NCBI GenBank assembly: GCA_003864495.1
Contig: ML133395.1
Coordinates: 560,332 to 624,331 of the forward strand
Origin: Nemopilema nomurai
Taxonomy: Eukaryota > Cnidaria > Scyphozoa > Rhizostomeae > Rhizostomatidae
Direction: 5' to 3'
Length of the DNA stretch: 64,000 nucleotides
Positions 49,073-63,965 of the stretch are shown piece by piece (the stretch's first letter is position 1; every line of letters begins with the position of its first letter). Position numbers and translations under genes: made by a program. The notes beneath the pieces were generated by a model, which ran no database searches, was not told the origin of the DNA, and was given only the letters and a program-made list of their open reading frames with translations.

Positions 49073-50394
49073 ACCAAAAATGCCAAAGTTGCCTGATTTG
49101 GGCCTCATAGCTGCACACGATTTAAAAAGGATGTCATTATTTCTGCTTTATGATCAGTTGCTACACATTTCATCGATCACAAGTATCGGGGCATTGTGCC
49201 AGTAAATTATTAGTCCAACGTTCCTCCCTTTCAAGGTGACAGGAAAAAGCGCCTTTCTAGCCATATAATGTGTCGGGTCAGTTATTGATAAACTTCCTTT
49301 CTTAAATTTCTCCATCGTATCGGTGACAATTTTTGGTCTCATTTCTCAGTTGATCAAAAGTCTGTCGTGCATAGTGTTGATGGTGTTTGTACGAAGAAAA
49401 TAGTTCACCACTTAGCAGATTATATTGAAATATATATAGGTTTTTCGGGCTTGAGTTTAAGATTGTCACTGTTTTTAGTTTGGAGCACTAGGGCTGATGA
49501 GCTCACTCTTTCCCCCTCTAGGCTGTATAGAGAAATGAAGATGAACACATTTCAATCCGCTTTAAGAGAAAAAGTGCCTTCTCTTATTGAAAAGCACCTT
49601 TTCACCACAGGGAAAAGTTAAGCATTTCTTTAATGTAAAACAAAGTGAAAACATTGTATTCCAATGAAACAAGCAGTGTTCTATTAGCACTTGTTTATTT
49701 TGTTTGACTTTCCATCAAATCTTGAAAAGGAAGCTGCTTTTTATCATTCTAGATTCAATAACCAAGAATTTCTTCATATCTTGGTGCAGTTTGATGTAAA
49801 ATGATATGAAAACACTGCATTTCCATGAAATAAGTAAGGTTGACAAAGTTGAAATTCTGTATTATCAATAAAGAAGTATTTTTGACTTGATTCTAATTCC
49901 TAGTGTTTAGTAAAGTTCATCAAGAGTTTTAAAGGGAGCTTCTTTTGCTGTCATTCCATCAAATCAACCAATACTTTCATCATATGTCCATCAATGTAAA
50001 AGAAAGTTAAAAAATTGTAGTATTATCAGTTTGATGTAAAATGATGTGAAAACACTGTATTTCCATGAAATAAGCAGGGTTATACTTGGGTTTACTTCTA
50101 CATTCCAGAATCAATAATCAAGAATTTTATCAAGAATGTTGGTGTTATTTGGGGTAGAAAAGTGAAGGTACTGCAGTGCAATAAAACAAGCAGTGTTATA
50201 CTTGAGTTTGATAATTTTTTAAGGTTCTTCACCAAGACATGGACAGAATGCTTCTTTTTCAATCATTTCAGAATCAATAATCAAGTATTTTGTGATAGAA
50301 AAGTGTTTTTTGATGTAAAACAGAATAAAAATACTGCATTTCCATAATACAAGCAATGTTGTCATTGAATCTGACAACTTTTTAAAATAGCGCT
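49073..50394. other. Truncated H4-H2A spacer between the two H4 genes
   Basis: Begins like 13941-14450, then contains a few partial ~158-bp monomers (about 49600-50390) joined out of order. It breaks off at about 50394 in the middle of a monomer (CTGACAACTTTTT), where H4 promoter sequence starts. Confidence 0.65.
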
Positions 50395-50841
<447 letters not shown>

Positions 50842-50907
50842 GTTGATGTTGCTGGTCCTTCCTGTCCGGCAATCAAGATTCGTCCAAGTGCAAGCACACA
50901 GAAAAAC

Positions 50908-50923
50908 AGCTTTTTTAAAAGCT
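50908..50923 (+). terminator. Histone 3'-end stem-loop of the second H4
   Basis: AGCTTTTTTAAAAGCT plus ACCAAAAATG. Confidence 0.9.
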
Positions 50924-51868
50924 ACCAAAAATGCCAAAGTTGCCTGATTTCGGCCTCGTAGCTTCACACGATTTAAAAAGGATGTCATTATTTCTTCTTT
51001 AAGTTCAGTAGCTACACATTTCATCGATCACAAGTATCGGGGCATTGTGCCAGTAAATTATTAGTCCAACGTTCCTCCCTTTTTAGGTGACAGGAAAAAG
51101 CGCCTTTCTAGCCATATAAAGTGTCGGGTCAGTTATTGATAAACTTCCTTTCCAAAATTACTCCATCGTATCGATGACAAATTTTGGTCTCATTTGTCAG
51201 TTGATCAACAGTCTGTCGTGCATAGTGTTGATCGTGTTTGTACGAAGAAAATAGTTCACCACTTAGCAGATCATGTTGAAATATATATTGGGTCTTTGTT
51301 ATCGAGTTTAGGAGAGCAACATCCAACCACTTTTTCTACAAGTTGCAACTGTTTTTAGCTTGAAACTGATGTGTTCACTCTTTTCTCTTCTAGGCCGTAT
51401 GTATGGAAACATTTGAAAGCTCTAGATTAAAGTCAGGCAATTTTTATGGTTAATGGTTGATGATGATAGTTAATGTTCTTAAATTGAAAAAGACAGAAAT
51501 TAATCATGAACTTGTCCAGTTTTGGTTTGAAACACTTTCGTTCAAAAGAAACATCCCAAAAGCACGAATTTTCTTAGGAACAACCCTCCTGGAGGGTTCT
51601 CGCCAACATATTCGGATTGAGATACTTTCATTTGAAACAAAAAAAGAACACACTTTCATTTAGTATATCGTTTTCGCCATCTCTCCCCTACATACAATAA
51701 CGCATATGTAAATATATAGACATGTTGGAAAAAATATTTCGGCGCCGGTATGAAAGAAGGAAAACTTTGTAAAAGTTTGTAACTAGAAAATAGGGCAAAG
51801 CTTTCATCAGTAAGAGTAAGTATGTCGTGTGTGTCACAAGAAGGTAAACCAATTTTAGCATCTTTGGT
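50924..51868. other. H4-H2A spacer before unit 5
   Basis: H4-proximal sequence as in unit 1, then H2A-proximal sequence from about 51400, with no ~158-bp array between. No gene is seen. Confidence 0.6.
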
Positions 51869-51883
51869 GGTTTTTAAAAAACC
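51869..51883 (-). terminator. Histone 3'-end stem-loop of H2A, unit 5 (one base short)
   Basis: Minus strand GGTTTTTTAAAAACC, 15 nt instead of 16, leaving a three-base loop or a five-pair stem. All other H2A and H3 copies have 16 nt. Confidence 0.75.
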
Positions 51884-51927
51884 GTTTTTCAATGCAAAGA
51901 TAACCAGAGATGGCCAGCCGAAGCGAC

Positions 51928-52311
51928 TTATGACTTGGCGGCCTTCGTCTCAGTCTTCTTTGGAAGAAGCACTGCCTGAATGTTGGGCAAGACACCACCC
52001 TGTGCAATGGTGACTCCACTCAGCAACTTGTTCAACTCCTCGTCGTTCCTGATGGCGAGCTGCAAGTGACGAGGGATGATTCTTGACTTCTTGTTGTCTC
52101 TTGCTGCATTGCCAGCCAACTCCAAGATTTCTGCAGACAGATACTCGAGTACGGCTGCCAAATAGACGGGAGCCCCAGAGCCAACTCGCTCGGCATAGTT
52201 GCCCTTCCTCAACAATCGGTGGATACGTCCGACTGGAAACTGTAATCCAGCTCTGGATGTCCTAGATCTCGCCTTAGCCTTGGCTTTTCCACCTTTTCCA
52301 CGTCCAGACAT
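51928..52311 (-). CDS. H2A: Histone H2A, unit 5
   Basis: Intact, same protein; a silent change (GAC for GAT on the plus strand) lies next to the stop codon. The downstream stem-loop is the only unusual part of this gene. Confidence 0.98.
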   Translation of the reverse strand: MSGRGKGGKAKAKARSRTSRAGLQFPVGRIHRLLRKGNYAERVGSGAPVYLAAVLEYLSAEILELAGNAARDNKKSRIIPRHLQLAIRNDEELNKLLSGVTIAQGGVLPNIQAVLLPKKTETKAAKS

Positions 52312-52647
52312 GATTGCTATAATAATAGATTTTCTTAAACGAGTTGACTTGACTGCGAAAGTGCAAGGGAACGATTGCTAGTAGTACCCGCCAAAAGCAA
52401 CATTTCAAAGCGGCCTTCATTCGAAACGCGCCAATCGTCGCCTGCTCGAGTCGGCCATTTCGACGAACCAGGCGAAGACAGCCAATCGGCTGCGACCCTG
52501 GTCGGTCACGCGGTCTTCGGGCTCATTCTCGATGGCAAGGCGAGCTGGACTCAAATAAAGCAAGCGTGCCTTGGCGCCAAACCATCAAACCGAACTTGCT
52601 TGTCCCGAATCGAGAGTTGAGTGAATTTTTAAGAGAAAGTCGCAAAC
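52312..52647. promoter_or_regulatory. Bidirectional H2A/H2B promoter, unit 5
   Basis: 336 bp, boxes conserved. Confidence 0.75.
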
Positions 52648-53055
52648 ATGTCTGACGCCCCAGCTAAAGGAGGAAAACAGGCCCCAAAGGTCGCCAAGAA
52701 GGGAGAGAAGAAAGCAGGAGTAGGTAAAAAGGGTGGCAAGGCCGGCTCAGGAGAAAAGAAAAGGACGAAGAAGCGCAAGGAAAGCTACTCTATCTACATC
52801 TACAAGGTGCTCAAACAAGTCCACCCTGACACGGGAATTTCCAGCAAGGCCATGAGCATCATGAACTCGTTTGTCAACGACATTTTTGAGAGGATCGCTC
52901 AAGAAGCCTCGCGACTTGCCCACTACAACAAGAAGGCGACGATCACTTCAAGGGAAATCCAGACATCTGTCCGACTTCTCCTTCCCGGTGAACTTGCCAA
53001 GCATGCTGTCAGCGAGGGCACCAAGGCCGTCACCAAGTACACGTCCAGCAAGTAA
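52648..53055 (+). CDS. H2B: Histone H2B, unit 5
   Basis: Intact 135 residues, same protein as units 3 and 4, with a few silent changes (for example TTTTTGAG near 52883 and TCAAGGG near 52948). Confidence 0.98.
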   Translation: MSDAPAKGGKQAPKVAKKGEKKAGVGKKGGKAGSGEKKRTKKRKESYSIYIYKVLKQVHPDTGISSKAMSIMNSFVNDIFERIAQEASRLAHYNKKATITSREIQTSVRLLLPGELAKHAVSEGTKAVTKYTSSK

Positions 53056-53116
53056 ACTACCTGACCTGCCCTGGAGAGTTTGCTTCATTCTGCTCTCAAA
53101 CGGTCGACATAAAAAC

Positions 53117-53132
53117 AGCTTTTTTAAAAGCT
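53117..53132 (+). terminator. Histone 3'-end stem-loop of H2B, unit 5
   Basis: AGCTTTTTTAAAAGCT plus ACCAATTTC. Confidence 0.9.
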
Positions 53133-53472
53133 ACCAATTTCGCCAATTTTTTCCTCAACCTCAAACACACACGACCAATTGTTTACAATTTTATTTTTTC
53201 AACATTTTGTTTTAACTTGAGCGAGTGAGAGTGCCATAGCCCAATTTTGTTATCAAAAACACTATCGAAACCCTCAGAATGAAAGCCATTTAGTGAGAAA
53301 CTATAGACCGATGTTATTGAGGAGTGCTGCCCTCATGTAAGGGACTGATTTTAAATTTGGTATCTTAAGGATCGTTATTGGATGATTCCAAACATACATC
53401 AAGCATAAAGTCTTTCACAACAATACCTGGTTATTCTGCCAACCCTCAATATTCTCGAATTTTTAACCTAAC

Positions 53473-53608
53473 CTAATATTTTTCTTAAATCATTCCTGCC
53501 CAACACAAAAACTCTTGATGAGAAATTCACGAAGAAGCATCTAATATTTTTCTTAAATCATTCCTGCCCAACACAAAAACTCTTGATAAGAAATTCTCGA
53601 AGAAGCAT
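53473..53608. repeat. 68-bp tandem duplication in unit 5 spacer
   Basis: CTAATATTTTTCTTAAATC to GAAGAAGCAT occurs at 53473-53540 and again at 53541-53608, with a few differences; single copy in units 1-3. Confidence 0.8.
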
Positions 53609-53643
53609 ACCAAATTTGTAAACCTGAAATAGTATCCATAATA

Positions 53644-53779
53644 CAGGGCCTCCGAAAAAGGGGGTGCCACGGCCCCCGCACTTTTTTGTAAAACAATAGA
53701 GCTTTTCTAAATATCTTTTGCCATGATTGTTAAAATCTTCATTGGCCCCTCCACTTTCCAACCTGCGTCGGAGCCCCTG
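53644..53779. mobile_element. 136-bp MITE, unit 5
   Basis: Same element and insertion site as units 2 and 3, flanked by TAATA on both sides. Confidence 0.85.
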
Positions 53780-54154
53780 TAATACATGAAACCTTTCAGC
53801 CCTTTTCCTTGATAAATGCACTTTTGATGAAAAGCAAATTTCACTGTTTTTAGAAAAACTAGTTTCTACTTTGTGGAGGCAATCGGTATCTGCGTGATGG
53901 TTATTTCACTTGCAATTTTAGTTCATTTGATCACCCAAAAAGATATTTTATACTTACAAAGAACACACAAAACTAAGCTAAACGAACAAACATGATAGGT
54001 AATTTTGGATAACCACCTTCATTTATCCCATCAAATCAAAAGTACAACTTATTTAGAAATTGGGATAGTCCCACACAATTACAAGGCCAACATGATTTTA
54101 TATGATACATGATACAAAGCCGTGTGCATAAAATCAAATTCAGTTTATTTTGTC

Positions 54155-55362
54155 CAGGGGCGTAAATATTGGGAGTGGGGGGGGGGTTGCCCCACCCAAC
54201 ATTTTGTCGGGCAAACGACAGACAAGATGTTCGCAAATCCGTAACTGTCGGTAAAATCTTTCAGTCTACCGATATCTTTCAAAGACTCGCTGGGTATATC
54301 GTATCGGTATACTGTTAAACTTTGAGTCCTTCTTCGTCAATATTTCGAGTAAATCACTACTTGGAGTGACTCCGCCAGCCTAAACGCCTATTAGCTAACC
54401 ACTCTTGAAAACTGGCGTCGGTTCTTTGCGACCCAGTAATACATTTTTCAACATGATTTTTTCTGAATGAGTCCAGCACCAGCATCATTGGCCTAGCCAC
54501 CCTGGATGCCGCAACAATTTTACCAGTGTCTGGACGACGAAACCCAAAGGGCTCATTTTCGAAGGAACTTTGATAAAATCATCTGCTGTAAGTAGTCGCT
54601 CATCCTCATTGCCATTCCAATATTTTACGAAAAAAAGTTAACACGACTGAACTGCAGCTTTTCTACACGTAAATTGATCTAATAATACCCGTTTTCTCTT
54701 TTACAAGAAACCTAGATTGGGTCCTATTACTAAAAGTTTCTTAATTTTTCACTAGTTTCTAGTACTAAAAGTTTCTTATTTTTAGATAAACATCAAATTT
54801 TGCTCCTTCCCTTGTATATTAATTGTATTTAAGTTTATGACCCAACAGTAAGATTTGATATTGTATCTTTTGTTCATTATTCTATGGAAACAGGGGTACT
54901 TTTTATCGAGACACCCGGTACAGTGTGCTTTGATTCTTTTATTATTTTCGTATTGTTACCGAGACACCCGGTACTTATTATTTTCCTGCTCAGAAAGTCA
55001 GCTTTATTTTTTGGAGTTTCTTAAAAGTATTGATTTAGTTCTAAAAGTTTCTTAAAATCTCGGGGCCTTAGTACTAGTCTTCCTATAAACCGATTTCTTA
55101 TCATAAAAGAAACGTGTAAACACTAATTGACATATGAAGAGCAAGGCATTGACTTGTAGTTCAAAGGTTAATACAAAAACTAAACAAAAATACGTAAAAA
55201 TATCAGAAAATTACAAATGCAACAAATTTCATAACTGTTTTAAAACATTGAAGGATCACCGCGAAGGCTTCTCCCATAACAGATCTCATAACATTTTAGT
55301 CGGACAGTGGCGAAAATTATGTACATCCCCCTCCCAAAAGAAAAATACTAGTTACTCCCCTG
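54155..55362. mobile_element. Old non-autonomous hAT-like element, unit 5 copy
   Basis: CAGGGGCGTAAATATTGGG at the left, CTAGTTACTCCCCTG at the right; same site as in units 1-3. Confidence 0.7.
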
Positions 55363-55799
55363 TCTTTGTCTCCTTTCAACATCAAGAAAAGTAACCCTTT
55401 CCCTTCATTTACAGGTGAAAAATGTTAAAATGTTATCAATTTAAAATGCCCATGTTCACTGTTCAAAATGAGTGCTGATTTCCAAATTTCAATTTTGTGA
55501 ATTTCAAATTTTCAAACAATTATGCATTACGATCTATTCCTTGTGCAAATCGTCAGATTTTTCAAAATCAGCTTCCTTTCGGCTCCAGATCATAACTGCC
55601 ATCTAGAGTTGTGCTTCCTCAATCCGAATTTCAACTTAATTTTTCACGCCCCACGAGCTTACGAAAAGCTTGCATAGTCTGTTCAGCAAGCCACTGTTTG
55701 AAAGTCTCCAAAACATCCATCCATTATCATTTTCGAAGCATGCAGAGGAAGGAAACAAATCTAGTTTAACGTGGAACGTAAGTATTTCATGTCAGAAAC

Positions 55800-57030
55800 T
55801 TATTTTGAGTCTGAAGGCTTAAGGATCCTTATAGGATAATTCCAAACATACATTAACATAAACTCATTTTAAGAATACCTACATTTTGCCAAGCCTCAAT
55901 AATCTTTACATTTTTTAGCCTAGCCTAACATTATTCTTAAATAATTCTTGCCCAACACAAATTCGTGAAAAGAATTTCACCAAGAAGCATACAGATTTAT
56001 TAGTCTTTCAATTTTAATCATAATTCAAGAAAGCTTTTAGCCTCTTTCCTTGATTAATGCTCTTTTAATGTAAATCATAACTGGCTGTTTTGAAGAAAAT
56101 TAGTTTCTAATTTCTGTATCCGTTTGATGGTTATTTCATTCGTTTGATGGTTATTTCACTCAGTTTCAGTTTTATTTTAAAAATACCACTGGATGCATAC
56201 ATTTGTTGAGATCAGAAACAATTCAGGCTTAAAAGTATAAACAATTTAAGAGAAAGTTAACTAATATAAACATAATAGAAAAAATCAAAAGTAGAGGAGA
56301 AACAAGCTAGCACTGTTTCACTTGCAATGTTAGTTAATTTGTTCACCCAACAAAATTTTCAATGCTTCCATAGAACACACAAAACTAAACTAAACGAAGG
56401 AACTTGACATGTAATTCAGGATAAGCACTTTCATTTATCCAATCAAATCAAAATTACATTTTATTTAGAAATCGGAATAGTCCCACACAATTACAAGGCC
56501 AACATGATTGAATATATACAAAGCCGTGTGCATCAAATCGAAATCAGTTTATTTTGTCTCCTTTCAACATCAAGAAAAGTCACCCTTTCCCTTCAGCCTT
56601 TCACATTCGCGGGTAACATCTCTCTCCTTCATTTACAGGTGAAAAATGTAAAAATGTTATCAGTTTAAAATGCCAATGTTCACTGTTCAAAATGAGTGTG
56701 GACTTCCAAATTTCAATTTTATGAATTTCAAATTTTCAAATAATTATGCATTACGATCTGTTTATTGTGCAAATCGTCGAGTTTTAAAAATCGTCGAGTT
56801 TTGCCTTTTCGAACTTTGTAACGACAGATCATAACTGCCATCTAGAGTTGTGCTTCCTGAATCCGAATTTCAACTTAATTTTTCGCGATCCAAGAGCTTA
56901 CGAAAGGCTTGCACAGTCTGTCCAGCAAGCCACTGTTTTAAAGTCTCCAAAACACCCATCCATTATCATTTTCGAAGCATGCCGAGAGAGGAAACAAATC
57001 TAGTTTAACGTGGAACGTAAGCATTTCTCG
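55800..57030. repeat. Spacer duplication copy B, unit 5
   Basis: Second diverged copy, with the second exon-like block at about 56640-57016. A CGTTTGATGGTTATTTCA stretch is tandemly doubled near 56120-56160. Confidence 0.65.
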
Positions 57031-57139
57031 ACAACGCAAAACGATGTGGAGAATTGCGCTCATAGGCATTACCTCTACCCCTCAAAAAGCATCTTTATGA
57101 AGATATTAATACATAGAGAGTTTTATTTCGATACTTTGA

Positions 57140-57380
57140 ATAATCTTTTTGCGTTATTTCAATGACTATGTGCCAATTAAAGTAGGCAAAGAAGCACAAC
57201 ATCGACGGCCATTTTGGCCTGAGCAGTCAGCGGTCACGTGTACTTTTGGCGCCTAGATGCAAAATGATTTTGAATCGTTGACCAAAAGTGAAGGAGGGCA
57301 TCCAGTTTTGTGTCGCAGTTGCGAAGAACTTTACATTAGATTGTCGAACCATTTGCTCATTTCCAAAAAAAGCCATCGTT
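57140..57380 (+). promoter_or_regulatory. H1 promoter, unit 5
   Basis: CCAAT, CACGTG and TTTGGCGCC conserved. Confidence 0.7.
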
Positions 57381-58013
57381 ATGGATTCATCTGCGGCGTC
57401 ACCTAAGAAAACCAAAAAGGCAGCAGCACCCAAGAAGCCGGCTGCTCATCCTGCATACAAGGACATGATCGCGGAGGCAATCAGAAGCCTGAAGGAAAGA
57501 AACGGCTCGTCGAGGCAGAAAATAGCCAAGTATTTGCAGGCTAATTACAAAGGCCTTGGTGATGAGAGCGCTTTGAAGAGAAACCTGAAGGCTTCCTTGA
57601 AGAAACTTGTCGCATCGGGCTCACTCGTGCAGACGAAGGGGGTGGGAGCTTCGGGGTCGTTCAAACTACCTGTCGCCGCGAAGAAAGCAGCAGCAGAAAA
57701 GAAGCCGGTCGCAGCAAAGAAAGCTGTGAAAAAGCCAGCAGCACAGGCTAAGAAGAGTACGCAGGCTAAAAAGGCCAGTACCAGCTCAGTGAAGAAGAGT
57801 CCCGCGAAAAAGAAGGCAACGACAGCGAAGAAAGCAACTGGTGCTAGCAAGTCCCCCAAGAAGCCCAAAGCTAAAGTAGCCAAGAAACCAAAGGCTGCTG
57901 CAAGCAAGAAGGCTTCGGTGGCTGGAAAGAGCAAACCGAAAAAGGCTGCAGCTAAGAAGACGGCAAAGTCACCTGCTGCAAAGAAATCCAAGGCCAGCAA
58001 GTCGAAGAACTGA
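57381..58013 (+). CDS. H1: Linker histone H1, unit 5
   Basis: Intact 210 residues, identical to the unit 2 protein. Start chosen at MDSSAAS; the open frame reaches back to 57288 within the leader. Confidence 0.97.
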   Translation: MDSSAASPKKTKKAAAPKKPAAHPAYKDMIAEAIRSLKERNGSSRQKIAKYLQANYKGLGDESALKRNLKASLKKLVASGSLVQTKGVGASGSFKLPVAAKKAAAEKKPVAAKKAVKKPAAQAKKSTQAKKASTSSVKKSPAKKKATTAKKATGASKSPKKPKAKVAKKPKAAASKKASVAGKSKPKKAAAKKTAKSPAAKKSKASKSKN

Positions 58014-58068
58014 GGGCTCAGTTCTCCAGACATGTTCGTCTTAGTGCGCCATCCTGTCCATGCAAAAC

Positions 58069-58084
58069 AGCTTTTTTAAAAGCT
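58069..58084 (+). terminator. Histone 3'-end stem-loop of H1, unit 5
   Basis: AGCTTTTTTAAAAGCT plus ACCAAAT. Confidence 0.9.
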
Positions 58085-58920
58085 ACCAAATAGTTGGATA
58101 TCTTGTCTTGACAAGCCTTGTTGGCTGCATCGATCACTCGCATTTTTAATGGCTTTTTTGCTTTCTGCGTAGACCAACCCAACATTAAAATGAGCATACC
58201 TATAGCTTAAATGGTTACTGATTGTTTCAGCTTAACCATAACTGTGATCTGAAGGTTTCCGTCCAGAAACTCTGAAACATGTGGTGGGTTGGCTTGGTAA
58301 CATTTAGAGAAGCTTTTTAATACTGTGGTTCTGTAATGCATGCAAAATAAGTTTTGAAAGAAGCAACTTGAGACTTGTCTTTGAACACTGTGAATATTAG
58401 TTTTTATTGGGAAGTGAAGAAAGCATTGTATTCTAAAATGAAGGCTCAACCTATTTATCATAACCTGTGTCAGGCTCAACCTCTTTTCTGGTAGGTAAAG
58501 TTAAATTTTTAACACACTGTTTTCACAAAACCAGCAGTTCTGGACTCTTTGTTAGCAATAAAATGTGTGGAATTCAAATAGAATGGTGACTTAGAAAGTT
58601 TTCCATCCAATCTGACAAAAGTGAATTTTGGGCACTTTTTGAAACACTTTCTCACCACAGCTTCTCGATTTGCTTTAAGAGATGTGAATAAAGTTCTCAT
58701 TCCTATGATTCTTGGACCAGATTTCTAAAATTTCAGCAAAGTTTGGTATTGTTGTGAAGACAAACAATTTCAAAAAACTAAATTCCCTGAAAGCTATCAA
58801 TCTAGGACTTGATTTTGATATTTTACTATTATCTTATAACCAGCATTAAAACAATTTACCATGTGTTGATGTTGAATTGATGTAAAACAAAGTTTAAATT
58901 CTGCATTCTCAATAAAAAGT
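58085..58920. other. H1-H3 spacer, proximal part, unit 5
   Basis: Noncoding, as in units 2-4. Confidence 0.6.
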
Positions 58921-61560
58921 AGTTTTATTTTGCACCTGATTCCAGTGTTTAGTAATTTCATAAGAGTTGTAAAGGGAGCTTCTTTTGCTAATTTCATCAA
59001 ATCAACCAATACTTTCATCATATGTCCAGTGATGTAAAAGAAAGTTAAAACGCTGTAGTAATCCCAAATGGCAAGCAGTTTTATAGTTTGGTTTGATACT
59101 TTTTGAGGTTTTCATCAAGATTTGCATAGGAAGCTTCTTTTAGTAGAATCATTCCAAAATCAACAACAAGCAATTCATCATATATTGGTGTTGTTTGATG
59201 TAAAACAGTCCAGTGAAAATAGTCCATTTCCATAAAACAAGCATTGTTTTATTCTTGGGTTTTATAACTTTTTGAGATTGTTCATCAAAAGATGTAAAAG
59301 AAGCTTCCTCCTCTATCATTATTGAGGGAAAAGTTAAGCATTTCATTATATGATAGTGTTGTTTGATGTAAAATAAAGTGAAAACATTGTATTCCAATAA
59401 AACAAGCAGTGTTTTATTACGACTTATTACCTTTCTTTGATTTTTCACCAAGTCTTGAGTCATCAGTCTAGACTCAATAACCTAGGATTTCTTTGTACCT
59501 TTATGCAGTTTGATGTAAAATGAAGTGAAAACACTATATTTCCATGAAATAAGCAAGGTTGCACTTGGGTTTGATAACTTTTTTATGGTTCTTTATAAAG
59601 GGTTTTAGAATAAGCATCTGTTGCAATCATGCCAAAAAACAATCAAACAGTTTGTCATATGATTGTGTTGTTGATTCAAAACAAAGTTAAAATTCTGTAT
59701 TCTTATTAAGCATTTTGATTTGATTTGGATTCCTAGTGTTGGGTGATTTTCATCAAGAGTTGTAAAGAAAGCTTACTTTGCTATCATTCCACAATCAATA
59801 ATCATACATTTATTCATATGTTGGTGCTATTTGCGGGTAAAATAAGAAGAACTGTAGTTCCATAAAGCAAGCAGTGTTCTACTTAAGTTTGATAACTTTT
59901 GTAGTTCTTCTTCAGGACATGGAAAGAATTCTTCTTTTTAAATCATTCTGGATTCAATAACCAAGTATTTAGGGATATAAAAGTGGTTTTTTATGTTAAA
60001 CAAAATAAAAATACTGCTTTCCCAGAAATCAAGTAGTATTATTCTTGGGTCTGACAATTTTTTAAGATTCTTCATCTATTATCAAGCACTTCTTCATATG
60101 AAAGTGTTCTTTTTTGTAAAACAGAATGAAAATGCTGAATCTTTATAAAACAAGAAGCTTTTTTCTTGGGTGTGACAACTTTTTGATGTTCTTCTTCAAG
60201 ACATGAGAGCCGCTTCTTTGATATCATTCCGAATCCATAATCAAGCAATTCGTCATATGATAGTGTTGTTTGATTTAAAGCAAAGTTAAAATTATGTATT
60301 CTTATCAGCAAGCAGTTTTGATTTGATTAAGATTCCAGTGTTGGGTAATTTTCATCAAGAGTTGTAAAGGGAGTTTCTTTTTATATAATTTCATAATCAT
60401 CAATCAATGTTTCCATCATATGTTGGTGTTCCTTGATGTTAAACAGAATGTAAACACTGTTTTGACATAAAACAAGTAGTGTTATGTTAGGAATTGTTTA
60501 CTTTGTTTGATTTTTCATCAAGACTTGTAAAGGAATCTGCTTTTCCATAATTCTAGGCTCAATAATCAAGCATTTGTTCATATGTTGGGGCTGTTTGATC
60601 TAAAGTAAAGAGAAAAAACTGTTTTCCCTTTAAATAAGCAGGGTTATACTTGGGTCTGATAACTTTTTTAAGATTCTTTATCTAAAGTTTTAGAAAAAGC
60701 TCTTTTGCTATCATTCTAGACTAACAAATCAAGCATTTTATCACATGTTTGTGTTTTTTGGGGATAATAAAAGTAAAAGTACTGTAGTTACATAAAACAA
60801 GCAGTGTTATACTTGAGTTTGACAACTTTTTGAGGTTCTTGATAAAGAGTTTCAAAGTAAGCTTCATTTGTAATCATGGCAAAATCAATAATCAAACAAT
60901 TCACCATTTGATAGTGTTGTTTGATTTAAAACAAAGTTAAAATTCTATATTCTCATTGACAAGTAGTTTTGATTTGATTTGGATTCCTAGTGTTGGGTTA
61001 TTTTCATCAAGATCTGTAAAGGAAGCTTCTTTTTATATAATTTCATGATCATCAATCAATGTTTTCATCATATGTTGGTGTTCTTTGATGTAAAACAAAA
61101 TAAAAACACTGTTTTTTCATAAAACAAGCAGTGTTTTACCTGGATTTGATAACTTTGTTGGGTTTTCCTTCAAAACTTGTAAAGGAAGCTTTTTGCTATC
61201 ATTCCAGAATCAACAATAAAGCAGGTAATCACATCTTGGTGCAGTTTGATATATTTGGGTTTGATATCTTTTGAGATTTGTAATGAAGAATTGAAATGAA
61301 AGCTTCCTTTGCTATCATTCCACAACCAAAATCAAGCATTTCATCATGTGATAGTCTCCTTTGATGTAAAACAGAATTAAAATGCTGCATTTCCATTAAA
61401 CAAGCAGTGTCATACTACTTGGGTTTGACAACATTTTGAGGTTCTTCAAAAAGTGTTGTAAAGAAAGCTTCTTTTGCTACCATTCCAGAATCAATAACCA
61501 AACATTTCATCATATGTTGGTTTTGTTTGATGTAAAATAGATTCGCAGATATAAATAAAA
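58920..61560. repeat. ~158-bp repeat array, H1-H3 spacer, unit 5
   Basis: The longest array, about 16-17 monomers over 2.6 kb. It includes monomers at about 60430-60960 that units 2-4 lack and that resemble the H4-H2A spacer type. Confidence 0.8.
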
Positions 61561-62477
61561 TGCCCCTCATAAAGAAGAAGGAAATTTGAATGGACTTTTT
61601 TATAGACTTTTTGCAAAAATTACATTTTTTTCCTTATCATTCAAAAACCATCTTTCTATGTTCATTTTCCATATGTTTGTGTAGTAGCCACTCAAAAGAA
61701 ATAGCTTATGAGTTGATTTGGACCACAAAATGCGTCAATACTACATAAATGGGTTGAAGGAGCCCTCCATTCCATCATTCCCAAATTAGTTTTCTATCAA
61801 TTAAATTTTGACCACATTTTGACCCAACAATTCACTATTTGTGCATTACGCAGAGAAGGCTTCAATTAAGTGAGAGGGCTTCAATGAAGAGTGTTCTCCA
61901 TCCCATCATTTCAATATCCTTTTCCTAATTCTAAACAATTTATCACGTGTTGATAAGCAATGTAAGACCTGGTTTTGACTTGAAAATGTCGGCACGAATT
62001 TACCCGTAAGACAAACTTAGTCATACTACATTTAAGAAAAATCTGACCTAAAATGATTTTTCCAGAACGTAAAAAGGGGCAGCTGTATCGCGTTGTTTAT
62101 GTAATGGAGACAGCTTTAGATTTGATTTAGAGAGCAGTTGCGTGGATTTTCAAAAGAAAGGTAGATGTAGTTTTTCGGAATAATGTGTCTGTTAGCATTA
62201 GAGAAAGAAGATCATTGGGGCTTTCGAAACCCTCTAATCAGAGTAACTCATTAGCGTAGCCAAAAGAATACTACCTATAAAGAATATAATAAAATATAAA
62301 CTTGACTAATTAGTGTATAAGGAAGTTTATTTCGAAAATTGAATATTCAATTTAGCTAATTTTATATTGTGCTTTATTACTTTGGTAGGTTTTGTACATG
62401 AATGCATAGGCGGAAATCTTTAGAGAAATATCGCTGTGTGCAATGGGTAGAGAAACATCGTTTCTGGCGTTCATGGT
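61561..62477. other. H1-H3 spacer, H3-proximal part, unit 5
   Basis: Conserved noncoding DNA; no gene is seen. Confidence 0.6.
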
Positions 62478-62493
62478 GGTTTTTAAAAAAACC
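62478..62493 (-). terminator. Histone 3'-end stem-loop of H3, unit 5
   Basis: Minus strand GGTTTTTTTAAAAACC. Confidence 0.9.
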
Positions 62494-62539
62494 GTTTTAA
62501 ACGAAATCCCCTCTGAAAAGATGTGATGGAGTGAGTTGC

Positions 62540-63965
<1,426 letters not shown>

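Larger units (their letters stand above)
53345..55795. repeat. Spacer duplication copy A, unit 5
   Basis: Homologous to 17820-20200 and including one exon-like block (about 55415-55786), the MITE and the old CAGGGG element. Carries an extra local duplication at 53473-53608. Confidence 0.7.

Noticed and set aside
51822..52013. Short plus-strand frame crossing the H2A 3' end of unit 5
   Set aside because: Depends on the one-base-short stem-loop and reads antisense H2A.
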